DNA of 38,574 nt from an uncultured Desulfuromonadales bacterium. GTDB lineage: Bacteria > Desulfobacterota > Desulfuromonadia > Desulfuromonadales > Geopsychrobacteraceae. Both the position numbers and the translations under genes were made by a program. Within the stretch, counting starts at the first letter, position 1; every line of letters starts with the position of its first letter. The DNA lies in assembly GCA_947259715.1 (NCBI GenBank), contig CAMYNR010000167.1, forward strand, positions 37,282 to 75,855. The letters run 5' to 3'. The notes below the pieces were generated by a model, which ran no database searches, was not told the origin of the DNA, and worked only from the letters and a program-made list of their open reading frames with translations. Positions 11,262-18,788 of the stretch are shown here, in pieces.

Positions 11262-11290
11262 AATCTAGCAAATTTATTCAATGATCACAA
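11262..11290 (-). promoter_or_regulatory. Candidate promoter of the FN3-cytochrome/HAMP unit
   Basis: On the minus strand TTGTGA (11290-11285) and TAGATT (11267-11262) are separated by 17 bp, each matching consensus at 4 of 6 positions. The site sits in an AT-rich stretch downstream of the terminator at 11327-11360, about 65 bp before the TTG start. That position suggests an independent transcription unit. Confidence 0.4.
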
Positions 11291-11326
11291 GCTAAGACAG
11301 ATCACAGAATGAGGATTTTTTGTTAA

Positions 11327-11360
11327 AAAAAAAGCCGACTCGAAAGAGCCGGCTTTTTTT
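11327..11360 (-). terminator. Intrinsic terminator after the OmcS-like cytochrome gene
   Basis: A stem with one mismatch (GCCGaCTC paired with GAGcCGGC, GAAA loop) is flanked by A and T runs, so it would work in both directions. It lies 15 bp after the stop of the 11376-12461 gene and marks the likely end of the main cytochrome operon. Confidence 0.85.
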
Positions 11361-11375
11361 CAGGACAGGAAAACC

Positions 11376-12461
11376 TTATAGGCTGTTATCGCCATCCTTG
11401 GTGGTGTGACAACGGAAACATCCGGTATTTACAGCAGCACCAGTGGTGCCGGCTTCCATGCCAGCATAATCCCAGCGCAGCAGATCATCGTAAGGTGACC
11501 CGTGAGCGCGGTGGCAGGACACACAGGTGACGATCGCTTCGGCAGAGTAGTCGGCATTGGCAGCTGCGACCGGATTTGACAGGGCTACCGGTGCTTCAAC
11601 CGAGTAGCCACCAATGCCCAGGCCGTACTGCTGATACTCAGAAGAAGCAGGCAGAGCACGCATATCGATATCGGTCGGGTGGCGCAGCCAGGGGTTGCTC
11701 ATGTTGGTCGAAGGCAGCGCGTTGATCCCTTCAGCGGCGTGGAACTTACCGTGACACTCGGCACAAAGGTAGCTGATCGTGTCGGCCGAATCATTGCCCC
11801 CCTCGTTACGGGCAACGCCCTTGTAAACGTTGTGGTCGGTAGCGCTGTTGGTGAACTCCCAGTCTTCGTCCTCAACACCGACGATGCCGGAGAGGAAGCG
11901 GTAGCTCTTACCAACCGTAGAACCATCCAGGCCGTCAGAAGGCTCGTGGTGGGCACCCTGAACCGCGCCAAAAGTATCGAGCTCATCGTGATCCCCGTGG
12001 CAACCATAGGTCCCGGAACAGGACAGCTGCTGTGCCCAGGTGACGTCGTCGTTGACAGCGCCCGGATGGGTTTCGTCCCAACCCGGAGGGGTCTGACCAA
12101 GGGCCGCATCTGCAATGTTCAGCTCGTCAACATTGTGCCCTTTGGCATCATCGCCGTCGATAACCCACTTAAAAGAACCGCCTGCAGTGGTGTCAGTCCC
12201 ATAAACGGCTCCATCAACCTGAGGAATGACATTTGAGCCATTGTTGGTAATTGTAGCGCTGGCATGACAACCGGTGCAGTTGGCAGCGCGCAGCAATGCC
12301 GATGCAGGATCAGCGCTACCGTCCCAGCGCATAGGCTCGCCATTCTGGCTGTTATGCATGGTGTGACACTCAACACAGGGCGCCCCGGAAATGGCCGCCA
12401 GGGCATTGCCTGCGAACATGACCAGAGCCATACTCAGCAAAATAAACAGTCTTTTTTTCAT
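11376..12461 (-). CDS. OmcS-like multihaem cytochrome (paralogue 1; five CXXCH plus one CX5CH)
   Basis: A 361-aa secreted cytochrome with a clean signal peptide ending NALA-AI. Haem motifs in order: CVECH (29), CTGCH (62), CSGTYGCH (148, non-canonical CX5CH), CAECH (233), CVSCH (313), CFRCH (348). The surroundings match the Geobacter filament cytochrome OmcS as I remember it: ECHTMHNS at the first haem, GGSFKWV and KGHNV before the third, a YRFL segment, LRHP after the fourth, CHRAHGSPYDDLLRW at the fifth, and a C-terminus close to the last haem. A filament-forming, extracellular electron-carrying role is inferred from this. It has a strong AGGAGG ribosome site and lies last in the operon before a terminator. 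Confidence 0.88.
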   Translation of the reverse strand: MKKRLFILLSMALVMFAGNALAAISGAPCVECHTMHNSQNGEPMRWDGSADPASALLRAANCTGCHASATITNNGSNVIPQVDGAVYGTDTTAGGSFKWVIDGDDAKGHNVDELNIADAALGQTPPGWDETHPGAVNDDVTWAQQLSCSGTYGCHGDHDELDTFGAVQGAHHEPSDGLDGSTVGKSYRFLSGIVGVEDEDWEFTNSATDHNVYKGVARNEGGNDSADTISYLCAECHGKFHAAEGINALPSTNMSNPWLRHPTDIDMRALPASSEYQQYGLGIGGYSVEAPVALSNPVAAANADYSAEAIVTCVSCHRAHGSPYDDLLRWDYAGMEAGTTGAAVNTGCFRCHTTKDGDNSL

Positions 12462-12466
12462 TTTAG

Positions 12467-12472
12467 CCTCCT
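12467..12472 (-). promoter_or_regulatory. Consensus ribosome binding site AGGAGG
   Basis: A full AGGAGG lies 5 bases before the ATG of the OmcS-like cytochrome at 12461. It is stronger than the sites of its neighbours and consistent with high expression of a structural subunit. Confidence 0.75.
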
Positions 12473-12512
12473 AGCTTATCTCTTGACTGATTTCGTTTTT
12501 TGTCAGTTTAAA

Positions 12513-12526
12513 GCAATCAGTTGCCA
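12513..12526 (-). promoter_or_regulatory. Recurring 14-bp element upstream of OmcS-like gene 1
   Basis: The minus strand reads TGGCAACTGATTGC. The same pattern (TGG-N6-ATTGC) occurs upstream of the second OmcS-like gene and of the first gene of the cluster. It resembles a sigma-54 -24/-12 site but has 9 instead of 10 bases between GG and GC. On the plus strand it is an inverted repeat, GCAA-N4-TTGC, so an operator is equally possible. The 155-bp gap holding it also contains an imperfect hairpin around 12557-12573. Confidence 0.4.
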
Positions 12527-12616
12527 ACCAACGTTTTCATGCCCGCTCACCCGGGGAAGGATTTTATCCATCCTGGCATCAAAGGGTTCGCAGACGACCT
12601 TCCAGCAAATTCCAAA

Positions 12617-13750
12617 TCAAATGCCATCCTTGGTGGTATGGCAGGCAAAACAACCACAGGGCTCTGCCCCCGAATCTTCCACCCCGGCATTACAGTCGTT
12701 CTGGTAGTCCCAGCGCAGCATGTCAGGGTATGGCGAACCGTGAGCCCGGTGGCAGGAGATGCAGGTCACCAGATCTTCACCGGGAACCACATCACTGGTA
12801 ACAGTGCCATCAACAGTCTGCTTGGCGACCGGCGCCAATGGATTATAGGTGGTGTAACCGGAGTATTCCCGGTCCGGATCAGAGGGCAGGACCACATCCG
12901 AAGGATGGCGAATCCAGGTTCCGGCGGCCGAACGCATGCCGTCACCGGCGTTGGGACCATGGTGGAAGCGTGCATGACAGCCGGAGCACATCTCGCCGAT
13001 GCTGTTATTGGCCAGGGTGGTTGCCGTCTGATAGTTCTGGGTGGTGCCCTTGTAAACGTTGTGCTGGGTCGGGCTGGGGTCCTGTTCCCATTTGGGGTCC
13101 TCGACCCCGATCACGCCGTCGGCAGCCAGGTCCTGGAACATGGTATTGCCAAGAAAACGGTACCAACCATCACCTTCGCCGGTCACTCCCGCGACGCCAT
13201 CATCGGCGTGATGAGCCTTATTCGCCAAATGACAACCTTCGCAACCACCAGCGGCGGTTGAAAGAGTGAAATGGCAATTGTAGCAAGTGCTGCTGGTCGC
13301 CACAGGCCCTAAACCGCCGGGTGCGCCATCATCGCTGTGAGCAGCATCGATATCAGCGATACCGAAAACATTATGCCCGAAGGCATCGCCCTGAGAAGCG
13401 ACCCAGAAGAAGTTACCACCGGCCAGAACCGAGTTGCCCGACCCGTTGGCCGGGTATTGCAGACCGCCACCCGGGTTGTAAACCGAGGGAACCTGAGAAT
13501 CGCCGAGAGTGTAAATTGTCTCCGAACTGCCCGGGTTGGAATGGCAGCCGACACAGTCGGTTTTCAGCAGAGTCGGCATTGCGCTCTGCAACTCAACGCC
13601 GCGAAATTGCACCGGCTGGCCATTTTGGCTGTTGTGCATGGTGTGACAATTGACACAGTCACCCTTGACCGCCGCCCAGAGCGGATTTGTCAACAGCATG
13701 GCTAAACCGAACCCGGCCAGAGCCATAACTTTTAAACGCACGATATTCAT
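12617..13750 (-). CDS. OmcS-like heptahaem cytochrome (paralogue 2)
   Basis: A 377-aa exported cytochrome. The ATG at 13750 is chosen over the ORF-track start because GGAGG lies 8 bases upstream and the signal peptide (IVRLKVMALAGFGLAMLL) then begins correctly. There are seven CXXCH motifs: CVNCH (32), CVGCH (66), CYNCH (156), CEGCH (170), CSGCH (255), CISCH (330) and CFACH (367). It shares with its two paralogues NCHTMHNSQNG, GHNV, GVEDPKWE, HNVYKG, IRHP, CHRAHGSPYPDMLRWDY and CHTTKDG. Where the paralogues have a single CX5CH site it has two ordinary motifs 14 residues apart, hence one extra haem. A filament-subunit or electron-carrier role is inferred. It follows an AT-rich 223-bp leader, so it probably has its own promoter. 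Confidence 0.87.
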   Translation of the reverse strand: MNIVRLKVMALAGFGLAMLLTNPLWAAVKGDCVNCHTMHNSQNGQPVQFRGVELQSAMPTLLKTDCVGCHSNPGSSETIYTLGDSQVPSVYNPGGGLQYPANGSGNSVLAGGNFFWVASQGDAFGHNVFGIADIDAAHSDDGAPGGLGPVATSSTCYNCHFTLSTAAGGCEGCHLANKAHHADDGVAGVTGEGDGWYRFLGNTMFQDLAADGVIGVEDPKWEQDPSPTQHNVYKGTTQNYQTATTLANNSIGEMCSGCHARFHHGPNAGDGMRSAAGTWIRHPSDVVLPSDPDREYSGYTTYNPLAPVAKQTVDGTVTSDVVPGEDLVTCISCHRAHGSPYPDMLRWDYQNDCNAGVEDSGAEPCGCFACHTTKDGI

Positions 13751-13846
13751 CCTAACTACCTCCGTATTGCCGCAGCCTGCAGCAATATAGATAGACGTCA
13801 ACAGAACTCTTAATCAATTAATCTTTCAGGGTTCAGGGGGAAAATT

Positions 13847-13877
13847 GGCAGAATTAATAAATTTAAAAATTTCTGCC
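13847..13877 (-). promoter_or_regulatory. Hairpin in the leader of OmcS-like gene 2
   Basis: Seven-bp arms GGCAGAA and TTCTGCC flank a 17-nt A/T-only loop. No U-tract typical of a terminator follows on the minus strand, so it may be an operator or an RNA stability element. Confidence 0.35.
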
Positions 13878-13897
13878 TTAACCTAATGAATCGTCAG

Positions 13898-13911
13898 GCA
13901 ATAATCAACCA
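13898..13911 (-). promoter_or_regulatory. Recurring 14-bp element upstream of OmcS-like gene 2
   Basis: The minus strand reads TGGTTGATTATTGC, matching the elements at 12513-12526 and 31259-31272 at TGG and ATTGC with the same spacing. It lies 147 bp before the ATG, on the far side of the hairpin. Confidence 0.4.
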
Positions 13912-13973
13912 AAAATAAATTAATTATTTTCTAATCCTGACTACTCAACTCATTAATTTTGTTATCTTTCCTT

Positions 13974-15371
13974 TCAATCCAGAAGAACAATAGCAGTTCC
14001 TTGACCAGCCAAGGGAACTGTTTTTCGCAAGAACTGCCCCGGCAGGTCGACGACCGACAGTTGCGGCTGACTCGCGCTTAACACATAAATGGCCTGGCGC
14101 AGTTGCGAAACCGCCATCTCGGAAGGCGAATCTCCGGCAGGGATTCTGCGAAATGAAGTCTCTTGCCCCGGCACCAGCACCGAGAGGGTAGCCCCGCGCT
14201 GATTGCTGACATACACTGCTTGCGGGCTGACCGCAAGCAGTTCGCTCGGCTTGAGTCCGACCGCAACCCGGGCCAAGAGCCTGCCGGTCTGATACTCATA
14301 ACTGGCGACAATATTGGCCGCCTGCTCAACCACCAACAATGAGCCTGCGGTGTAGAGCAGATCGCTCACCTGCTGACCGACTGGAAAGGTTTTCTGCACC
14401 GCTAGGGATCCAGCACTCAAGATACTGATCTGATGGGCTTTCGGCGCAACAACCGCCAGACGCTCAGGGACCTCCGGGATAAGGGCAATCTGCTCAGGTC
14501 GATAACCGACCCGCTGCTTGGCGAGGACCGATCCGGTCGCCAGATCGACTTTTAACACCAGACTGCTGACGGCGTCGGTGACATAGGCATTGCTTCGATC
14601 CGCGCTCAACACAAAGTGTTCCGGAGCGACTGTCCCCGGGAGCGCAATCTGCCCAATCAGCCTGGCTTTGATGCAATCATAAACAAAGATTGAGCGGTTG
14701 CCGGGGCTTAACACGTAAAGCTTGCGCAAGCGTGAATCAAGCTGTAAGTCACCGATCGGACCGGGCACAGCAAAGGAGGCGACAACTTTATTATGATCGG
14801 TCCGCAGCAGGTAGACCGTCGCCAGGTTCCGGCAGGCGATATAAGCCAGGCCGGTGCTCAACTGGATCCGCTGCGCCCAGGCAGAAAACCTCGGCCGGGC
14901 AAATGCGCCCTGGCCCCGCTGACTCTCCAGTGACCAGTCAACAAACAGACAGCGGCTCTGTTGGCTTTCCAGCAGCAAAGGCTCAGCCAAGCTCAGTTCA
15001 ACCATCTCGCTTCTGCCCTCGGGGGCCACCGGCAAGCCATCGATCGACAAATCCTTCAGCTGAAAACGTATCCGGCGATGTTCCCCTGTCGGCGCCAGGG
15101 CGACGCCAAGCAGCTGTTGCCCACGGCTTTTCTTTCCATCGACCTGGACCGGCGCAATCCCCAATTCGACCCAGACACCATCCTTTTGGACGGCAAGGTT
15201 TTCAAGTATAAAGCGCCCTCCACCAGAGGCTGTTCCAGAAGAGGAGAGGTAGACCGTCAGCAGGGCTTGCCCTTCGCTTGGGACAGGCTCATGCAGCGGT
15301 TGCAGCTGAGGTACTGAACAGTTGCAGAGCAGCAGAAAGCTCAGCATAAATATAAGTCTGGTCAATATCAT
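13974..15371 (-). CDS. YVTN-type beta-propeller protein, probable envelope protein
   Basis: A 465-aa exported protein. The N-terminal region (about 25-160) is beta-rich and not recognised with confidence; it faintly recalls DUF4382-like domains. The rest is a propeller of about seven blades with repeated units such as KLYVLSPGNRSIFVYD, NAYVTDAVSSLVLKVDL and AVYVSNQRGATLSVL. It carries no haem motif. The signal region ends LLLCNCSV: a lipoprotein cysteine is possible, but asparagine before it is unusual. I prefer the ATG at 15371 (AAAGGG upstream) to the GTG at 15404. It follows the octahaem cytochrome gene by 39 bp. A scaffolding or docking role for cytochromes is inferred from context. Confidence 0.72.
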   Translation of the reverse strand: MILTRLIFMLSFLLLCNCSVPQLQPLHEPVPSEGQALLTVYLSSSGTASGGGRFILENLAVQKDGVWVELGIAPVQVDGKKSRGQQLLGVALAPTGEHRRIRFQLKDLSIDGLPVAPEGRSEMVELSLAEPLLLESQQSRCLFVDWSLESQRGQGAFARPRFSAWAQRIQLSTGLAYIACRNLATVYLLRTDHNKVVASFAVPGPIGDLQLDSRLRKLYVLSPGNRSIFVYDCIKARLIGQIALPGTVAPEHFVLSADRSNAYVTDAVSSLVLKVDLATGSVLAKQRVGYRPEQIALIPEVPERLAVVAPKAHQISILSAGSLAVQKTFPVGQQVSDLLYTAGSLLVVEQAANIVASYEYQTGRLLARVAVGLKPSELLAVSPQAVYVSNQRGATLSVLVPGQETSFRRIPAGDSPSEMAVSQLRQAIYVLSASQPQLSVVDLPGQFLRKTVPLAGQGTAIVLLD

Positions 15372-15410
15372 AATTCCCTTTACAGGAGCCTCCACAGTCT
15401 GCACCCGCGG

Positions 15411-16781
15411 CTAGAACGTCCTGCGAACGCCCCCTTCTGGTGCCGGTATCCGTTTGCCGTTCGGCAAGATTCCCGGGTTCTCGGCGTCGACATAGCTGCC
15501 ATGCCCATGGCAATAGCCGCAGCCGATCGCCTGCACCTCGCCAGCTACGTCATGACAGCGAACACATTGCGTGCTGTCGCCCGGCGGATAGGGTCGATCC
15601 GCGGCGCTATGGTGCACGGTCTCCCAGCGATTGATCTGCTGGCTGTTGCCGCTCCCCGCGCTTGCAGCATCATCAGCATGGCACTGTCGACAGAGGTAGC
15701 CCAAGGAGGTCGATCCGCTGCCCGCACTGACCTTGCCCCGCAAAGCCGAACCATTCACGCCGCGGCGAATCAGGCGGGCATTCTGCGACCCATGCGGCTC
15801 GTGACAATCGCTGCAGGCCAACAGATAATCGACAAACTGATGACGCGGATCGTCATATGGGGCGACCGCTTGCAAACTTTGAGTAAAGGCATTCATGCCA
15901 TGCTTATCACCTGAAAAGGGGGAATCGCCCCCCTGGGCCGCCCAATCAACCCGCACCACCGACCTTGCCAGGGTCGTCGAGTAAACCGGCTCTGCGTGGC
16001 AACGCAGACAGAAGCTGTTGTAATCCGGAAGTTGCGAACCATCCGCGAAAGCGACCTGAACGCCACCCGGCTCATAGCCGCCGGATAGACCGGCCGACAG
16101 GGGAGGCTGATAGCGACCAGCATATCTGGCCATGGTTTCCTCGGCCTGGTCACCCCAGAGTTCATCCGGCTCATCCGGTAATGAGATGGCACTGAATTCA
16201 GGGTTTGCCACATGGGCGCGGTTGCGTCTGGCACGATGGGAGTTGTGGCAGGCGCTGCAAGGTGATGAATCCTGGCCAAACCCCGGAAAACGCTGGGCAT
16301 AATTCCAGATGTCATAAAGATTATGGTAGGAACTCTCCAGGCCACCAGCCGGCTGATTGAAGGCATCCAAAATCGACAGCGGTCCACCGGTCGTCAATCC
16401 ACCAAAATTGCGCGAATAGTCAAAATTGCCCATCGCAGCGGCTCCTGCCTGAAGAGAACCGACCGAGGTATGGCAGGAAAAGCAGAACAGGTCATCCTGC
16501 TGATAGGGACCAAGCTGGCGCTGCCGGTTGAAGTTAACCGCATACAGTGAAGTCCCTTCGGCTTGTCCAATAGATCTGGCCAGCGCTTTGTCATGGCAGT
16601 GGCCACAGCTGCCGGTGGCTCGAGGCGCACTGCGCTGCCCGGTCTGATCGAGACGCCTGACCCCGAACTGCGGATCGCCGTGGGCCGAGTCCCGGTAAGA
16701 TCCGGCCTGCAGACTGCTCAGCGGAGCTGTTATGGCAATCAGCAGCAGACTGATGATAAGGCCGTTGATGGATTTCCTCAT
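15411..16781 (-). CDS. Octahaem cytochrome c
   Basis: A 456-aa exported cytochrome with a signal peptide (SINGLIISLLLIAITAPLSSLQA) and eight CXXCH motifs: CGHCH (59), CFSCH (100), CSACH (175), then CLRCH, CSDCH, CRQCH, CVRCH and CGYCH. The haem spacing is wide in the N-terminal half and close at the end (CVRCHDVAGEVQAIGCGYCH). Characteristic segments are SAHGDPQFGVRR and CSDCHEPHGSQNARLIRRG. It is not related in layout to the three OmcS-like proteins, and I do not recognise a named family. The ATG has AAGGA seven bases upstream and lies 3 bp after the stop of OmcS-like gene 3, so the two are surely co-transcribed and may work together. Confidence 0.85.
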   Translation of the reverse strand: MRKSINGLIISLLLIAITAPLSSLQAGSYRDSAHGDPQFGVRRLDQTGQRSAPRATGSCGHCHDKALARSIGQAEGTSLYAVNFNRQRQLGPYQQDDLFCFSCHTSVGSLQAGAAAMGNFDYSRNFGGLTTGGPLSILDAFNQPAGGLESSYHNLYDIWNYAQRFPGFGQDSSPCSACHNSHRARRNRAHVANPEFSAISLPDEPDELWGDQAEETMARYAGRYQPPLSAGLSGGYEPGGVQVAFADGSQLPDYNSFCLRCHAEPVYSTTLARSVVRVDWAAQGGDSPFSGDKHGMNAFTQSLQAVAPYDDPRHQFVDYLLACSDCHEPHGSQNARLIRRGVNGSALRGKVSAGSGSTSLGYLCRQCHADDAASAGSGNSQQINRWETVHHSAADRPYPPGDSTQCVRCHDVAGEVQAIGCGYCHGHGSYVDAENPGILPNGKRIPAPEGGVRRTF

Positions 16782-16784
16782 CGG

Positions 16785-17852
16785 CTAGTCCTTACTGGTA
16801 TGGCAGGCAGTGCAGCCATCGTTGCTGTTGAGATAATCCCAGCGCAGCAGCTTGTCGTAGGGGCTGCCGTGGCTGCGATGGCAGCTGACGCAGGTGACGA
16901 TCGTATCTCCCTGAAAACTGACCTGGACAAGGGGATTACTGACCACCGTGCTGGCGACCGGCACATCGACCCGATAACTCTGATTCGGCCCGCCGTAGCC
17001 ACGGACCTCATCCCCCGGGGCGGCATTGCCCAGATCGTATTCAACCGGGTGGCCGAACCAGTTGCCGGCCCCGCCGCTGTGGAAATCGTTGTGGCAACGC
17101 ATGCAGAGCGAGCTGATGGTCGAATTATCCATGCTTTGATCGACCCCTTTGTACTGGTTGTGAGCGGTCAAAGTCGGCGTTAATTCCCATTCCGGATCTT
17201 CAAACCCGGCAACCCCGATCAGCATGCGAAATCCTTTGGCGGGGACAGTGCCCGGATCGGTCAGGGCGCCATCCAAACCTTTATGATGGCCGCCAAAGAT
17301 CGCCGAAGCGGGGCTTTCTTTGCTGTGGGTACCATGGCAGCCATACACCCCGGCGCAGGTGACCTGCTGATTGACCGGCCAGTTCCCGTTCCCCGGGGTG
17401 CTGCCATCCGCCGCCGACAGGCTGCCGTTAAAACCGGGCGGCAAAGTTAAAAAGGGATCAGTACTGGCCAGGCCAGTGACATTATGCCCCTTGAGTGGGT
17501 CACCACTGGCCACCCAGTAAAAGTTTCCACCGGCCAGGGTATTGGTATTCTCTTCGGTTCCGGTGGCGGCATAGATCGGGGCGGTAGTTGACATGACGAA
17601 GGGGGTTTCCCCGCCCGCGTTGACGCCGGTATGACAACCGATGCAATCGGTATTCAGCAGGGCGTCATAGGGCCCCTGATCGCCCCATTCCTGCATCGCC
17701 TGGCCATCCTGACTGTAATGCATCGTGTGGCAACTGATGCACTTGCCGGTCACCGCCGCTTGCACCTGCGGCACTGCCAACAGCAATCCGACAACGGTAC
17801 AGAGGGACACGATTGCTTGCAGGAGATCTCGGATAGATCGGTATTCAGCCAA
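16785..17852 (-). CDS. OmcS-like multihaem cytochrome (paralogue 3; five CXXCH plus one CX5CH)
   Basis: A 355-aa exported cytochrome; the signal peptide ends VPQVQA. Haem motifs: CISCH (38), CIGCH (70), CAGVYGCH (166, non-canonical CX5CH), CMRCH, CVSCH and CTACH. It shares with the other two paralogues SCHTMHYSQDG, AGGNFYWVASGD, KGHNV, FEDPEWE, QYKG and CHRSHGSPYDKLLRWDY, and ends CHTSKD, very like the end of OmcS as I recall it. It is probably a filament-type subunit or a specialised relative that caps or nucleates. The start is a TTG with AAAGG eight bases upstream; no in-frame ATG exists near the signal peptide. It lies between an NHL propeller gene and the octahaem cytochrome gene. Confidence 0.86.
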   Translation of the reverse strand: MAEYRSIRDLLQAIVSLCTVVGLLLAVPQVQAAVTGKCISCHTMHYSQDGQAMQEWGDQGPYDALLNTDCIGCHTGVNAGGETPFVMSTTAPIYAATGTEENTNTLAGGNFYWVASGDPLKGHNVTGLASTDPFLTLPPGFNGSLSAADGSTPGNGNWPVNQQVTCAGVYGCHGTHSKESPASAIFGGHHKGLDGALTDPGTVPAKGFRMLIGVAGFEDPEWELTPTLTAHNQYKGVDQSMDNSTISSLCMRCHNDFHSGGAGNWFGHPVEYDLGNAAPGDEVRGYGGPNQSYRVDVPVASTVVSNPLVQVSFQGDTIVTCVSCHRSHGSPYDKLLRWDYLNSNDGCTACHTSKD

Positions 17853-17878
17853 GAGACAGACCTTTGTCCAGAAAGAGG

Positions 17879-18766
17879 TCAGCGGGAGAAAATTTCGACC
17901 CGCCCGCTGCCTTCATCGACCACGCAGAGTCGCTCCTGCCAGTCAAAGAGTAAATCCGCACCATTCCACAGCTGGCCGGGCCGCTTGCCTTTGCCAAGAA
18001 AGGAGAACTTCTTCTCTCCATTGCGAGAAAAAACAACAACTGTCCCGGCATGCCGGTCAAGCAGATAGAATTGGCCGGATCGATCGACTTCCAGTGCAGA
18101 CGGAAACTCCAGGCCGGTAAGCTTGATCCGCTTTTCGACCTTGCCGGACAGGTCCAGCTGGAACACGCTGCTGGTCAAGGTATCCAGGCCCCAGAGTCGG
18201 TCATCACCAAGTTTAAAATCGGTAAAACCCTTGAAACCGGCATCGCCGGAAAAGCTTTGCACAACCTTGAGGTTGTCATCCAGCCGCACCACCTGCCCCT
18301 TCAGCCGGTCAAGGCCATAGAGCCGGTTGCGGCTGTCGACAGCTAACCTGGAGAGGAAAAGTTTACTGCCATCGGCATGCCGGGGGGTAAAGCGGCGGAC
18401 CTCCTTTTCACGTGGATTGATATAAAGCAGCTCATTGCTGGACCGCTCAACCACCCAGAGGCTACCGGTACCGGTGCGCACCATGGCCACCGGTCTCTTC
18501 AGCTGCCCTCCGGCGGTAAAGGCGCTGAGAAACTTACCCTCCTGATCAAAGGACACCAGTTGCCCGGCGGCGGCGTCAACCACGTAGTAGCGTTTGACCT
18601 GAGCATCGACCGCCACTGCCACCGGCTGTTCGAGACGCACGCCGGAGTCTTTCTGCGGCAGCTGGCGTAACGAAGACCAGGATCCCCCGGCCGCCAGAAC
18701 CAGCTCACTCCCGCCGAGCAGGGCGAAAAAAACCCCCAGGCTCAGCGCCATTTTTATCGAGTACAT
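17879..18766 (-). CDS. Exported NHL-repeat beta-propeller protein
   Basis: A 295-aa exported protein with a signal peptide (MYSIKMALSLGVFFALLGGSE) followed by a six-bladed NHL-type propeller. The repeat units are recognisable as VAVDAQVKRYYVVDAAAGQL, LAVDSRNRLYGLDRLKGQV and ALEVDRSGQFYLLDRHAGTV. No haem motif. I choose the ATG at 18766 because AGGAG lies seven bases upstream; the ATG two codons earlier is too close to it, and the ORF-track start adds an implausible leader. As I recall, NHL proteins also sit beside filament cytochrome genes in Geobacter, which fits an assembly or surface-docking role. It is 22 bp downstream of the 16-haem cytochrome gene. Confidence 0.82.
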   Translation of the reverse strand: MYSIKMALSLGVFFALLGGSELVLAAGGSWSSLRQLPQKDSGVRLEQPVAVAVDAQVKRYYVVDAAAGQLVSFDQEGKFLSAFTAGGQLKRPVAMVRTGTGSLWVVERSSNELLYINPREKEVRRFTPRHADGSKLFLSRLAVDSRNRLYGLDRLKGQVVRLDDNLKVVQSFSGDAGFKGFTDFKLGDDRLWGLDTLTSSVFQLDLSGKVEKRIKLTGLEFPSALEVDRSGQFYLLDRHAGTVVVFSRNGEKKFSFLGKGKRPGQLWNGADLLFDWQERLCVVDEGSGRVEIFSR

Positions 18767-18788
18767 GTTCATTCTCCTGAACCTTTTC

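Larger units (their letters stand above)
13751..13973 (-). other. AT-rich 223-bp leader upstream of OmcS-like gene 2
   Basis: No gene is visible. The stretch is far more AT-rich than its surroundings, as expected for a promoter and 5' leader. It holds the recurring 14-bp element (13898-13911) and a hairpin GGCAGAA...TTCTGCC (13847-13877) between that element and the start codon. I looked for the conserved core of a GEMM-type cyclic-dinucleotide riboswitch and did not find it. Confidence 0.45.

Noticed and set aside
13751-13973. GEMM (cyclic dinucleotide) riboswitch before an OmcS-like gene, expected because such switches precede cytochrome genes in Geobacter
   Set aside because: The conserved core sequence and the paired P1-P2 layout were not found in this leader or in the other cluster gaps.
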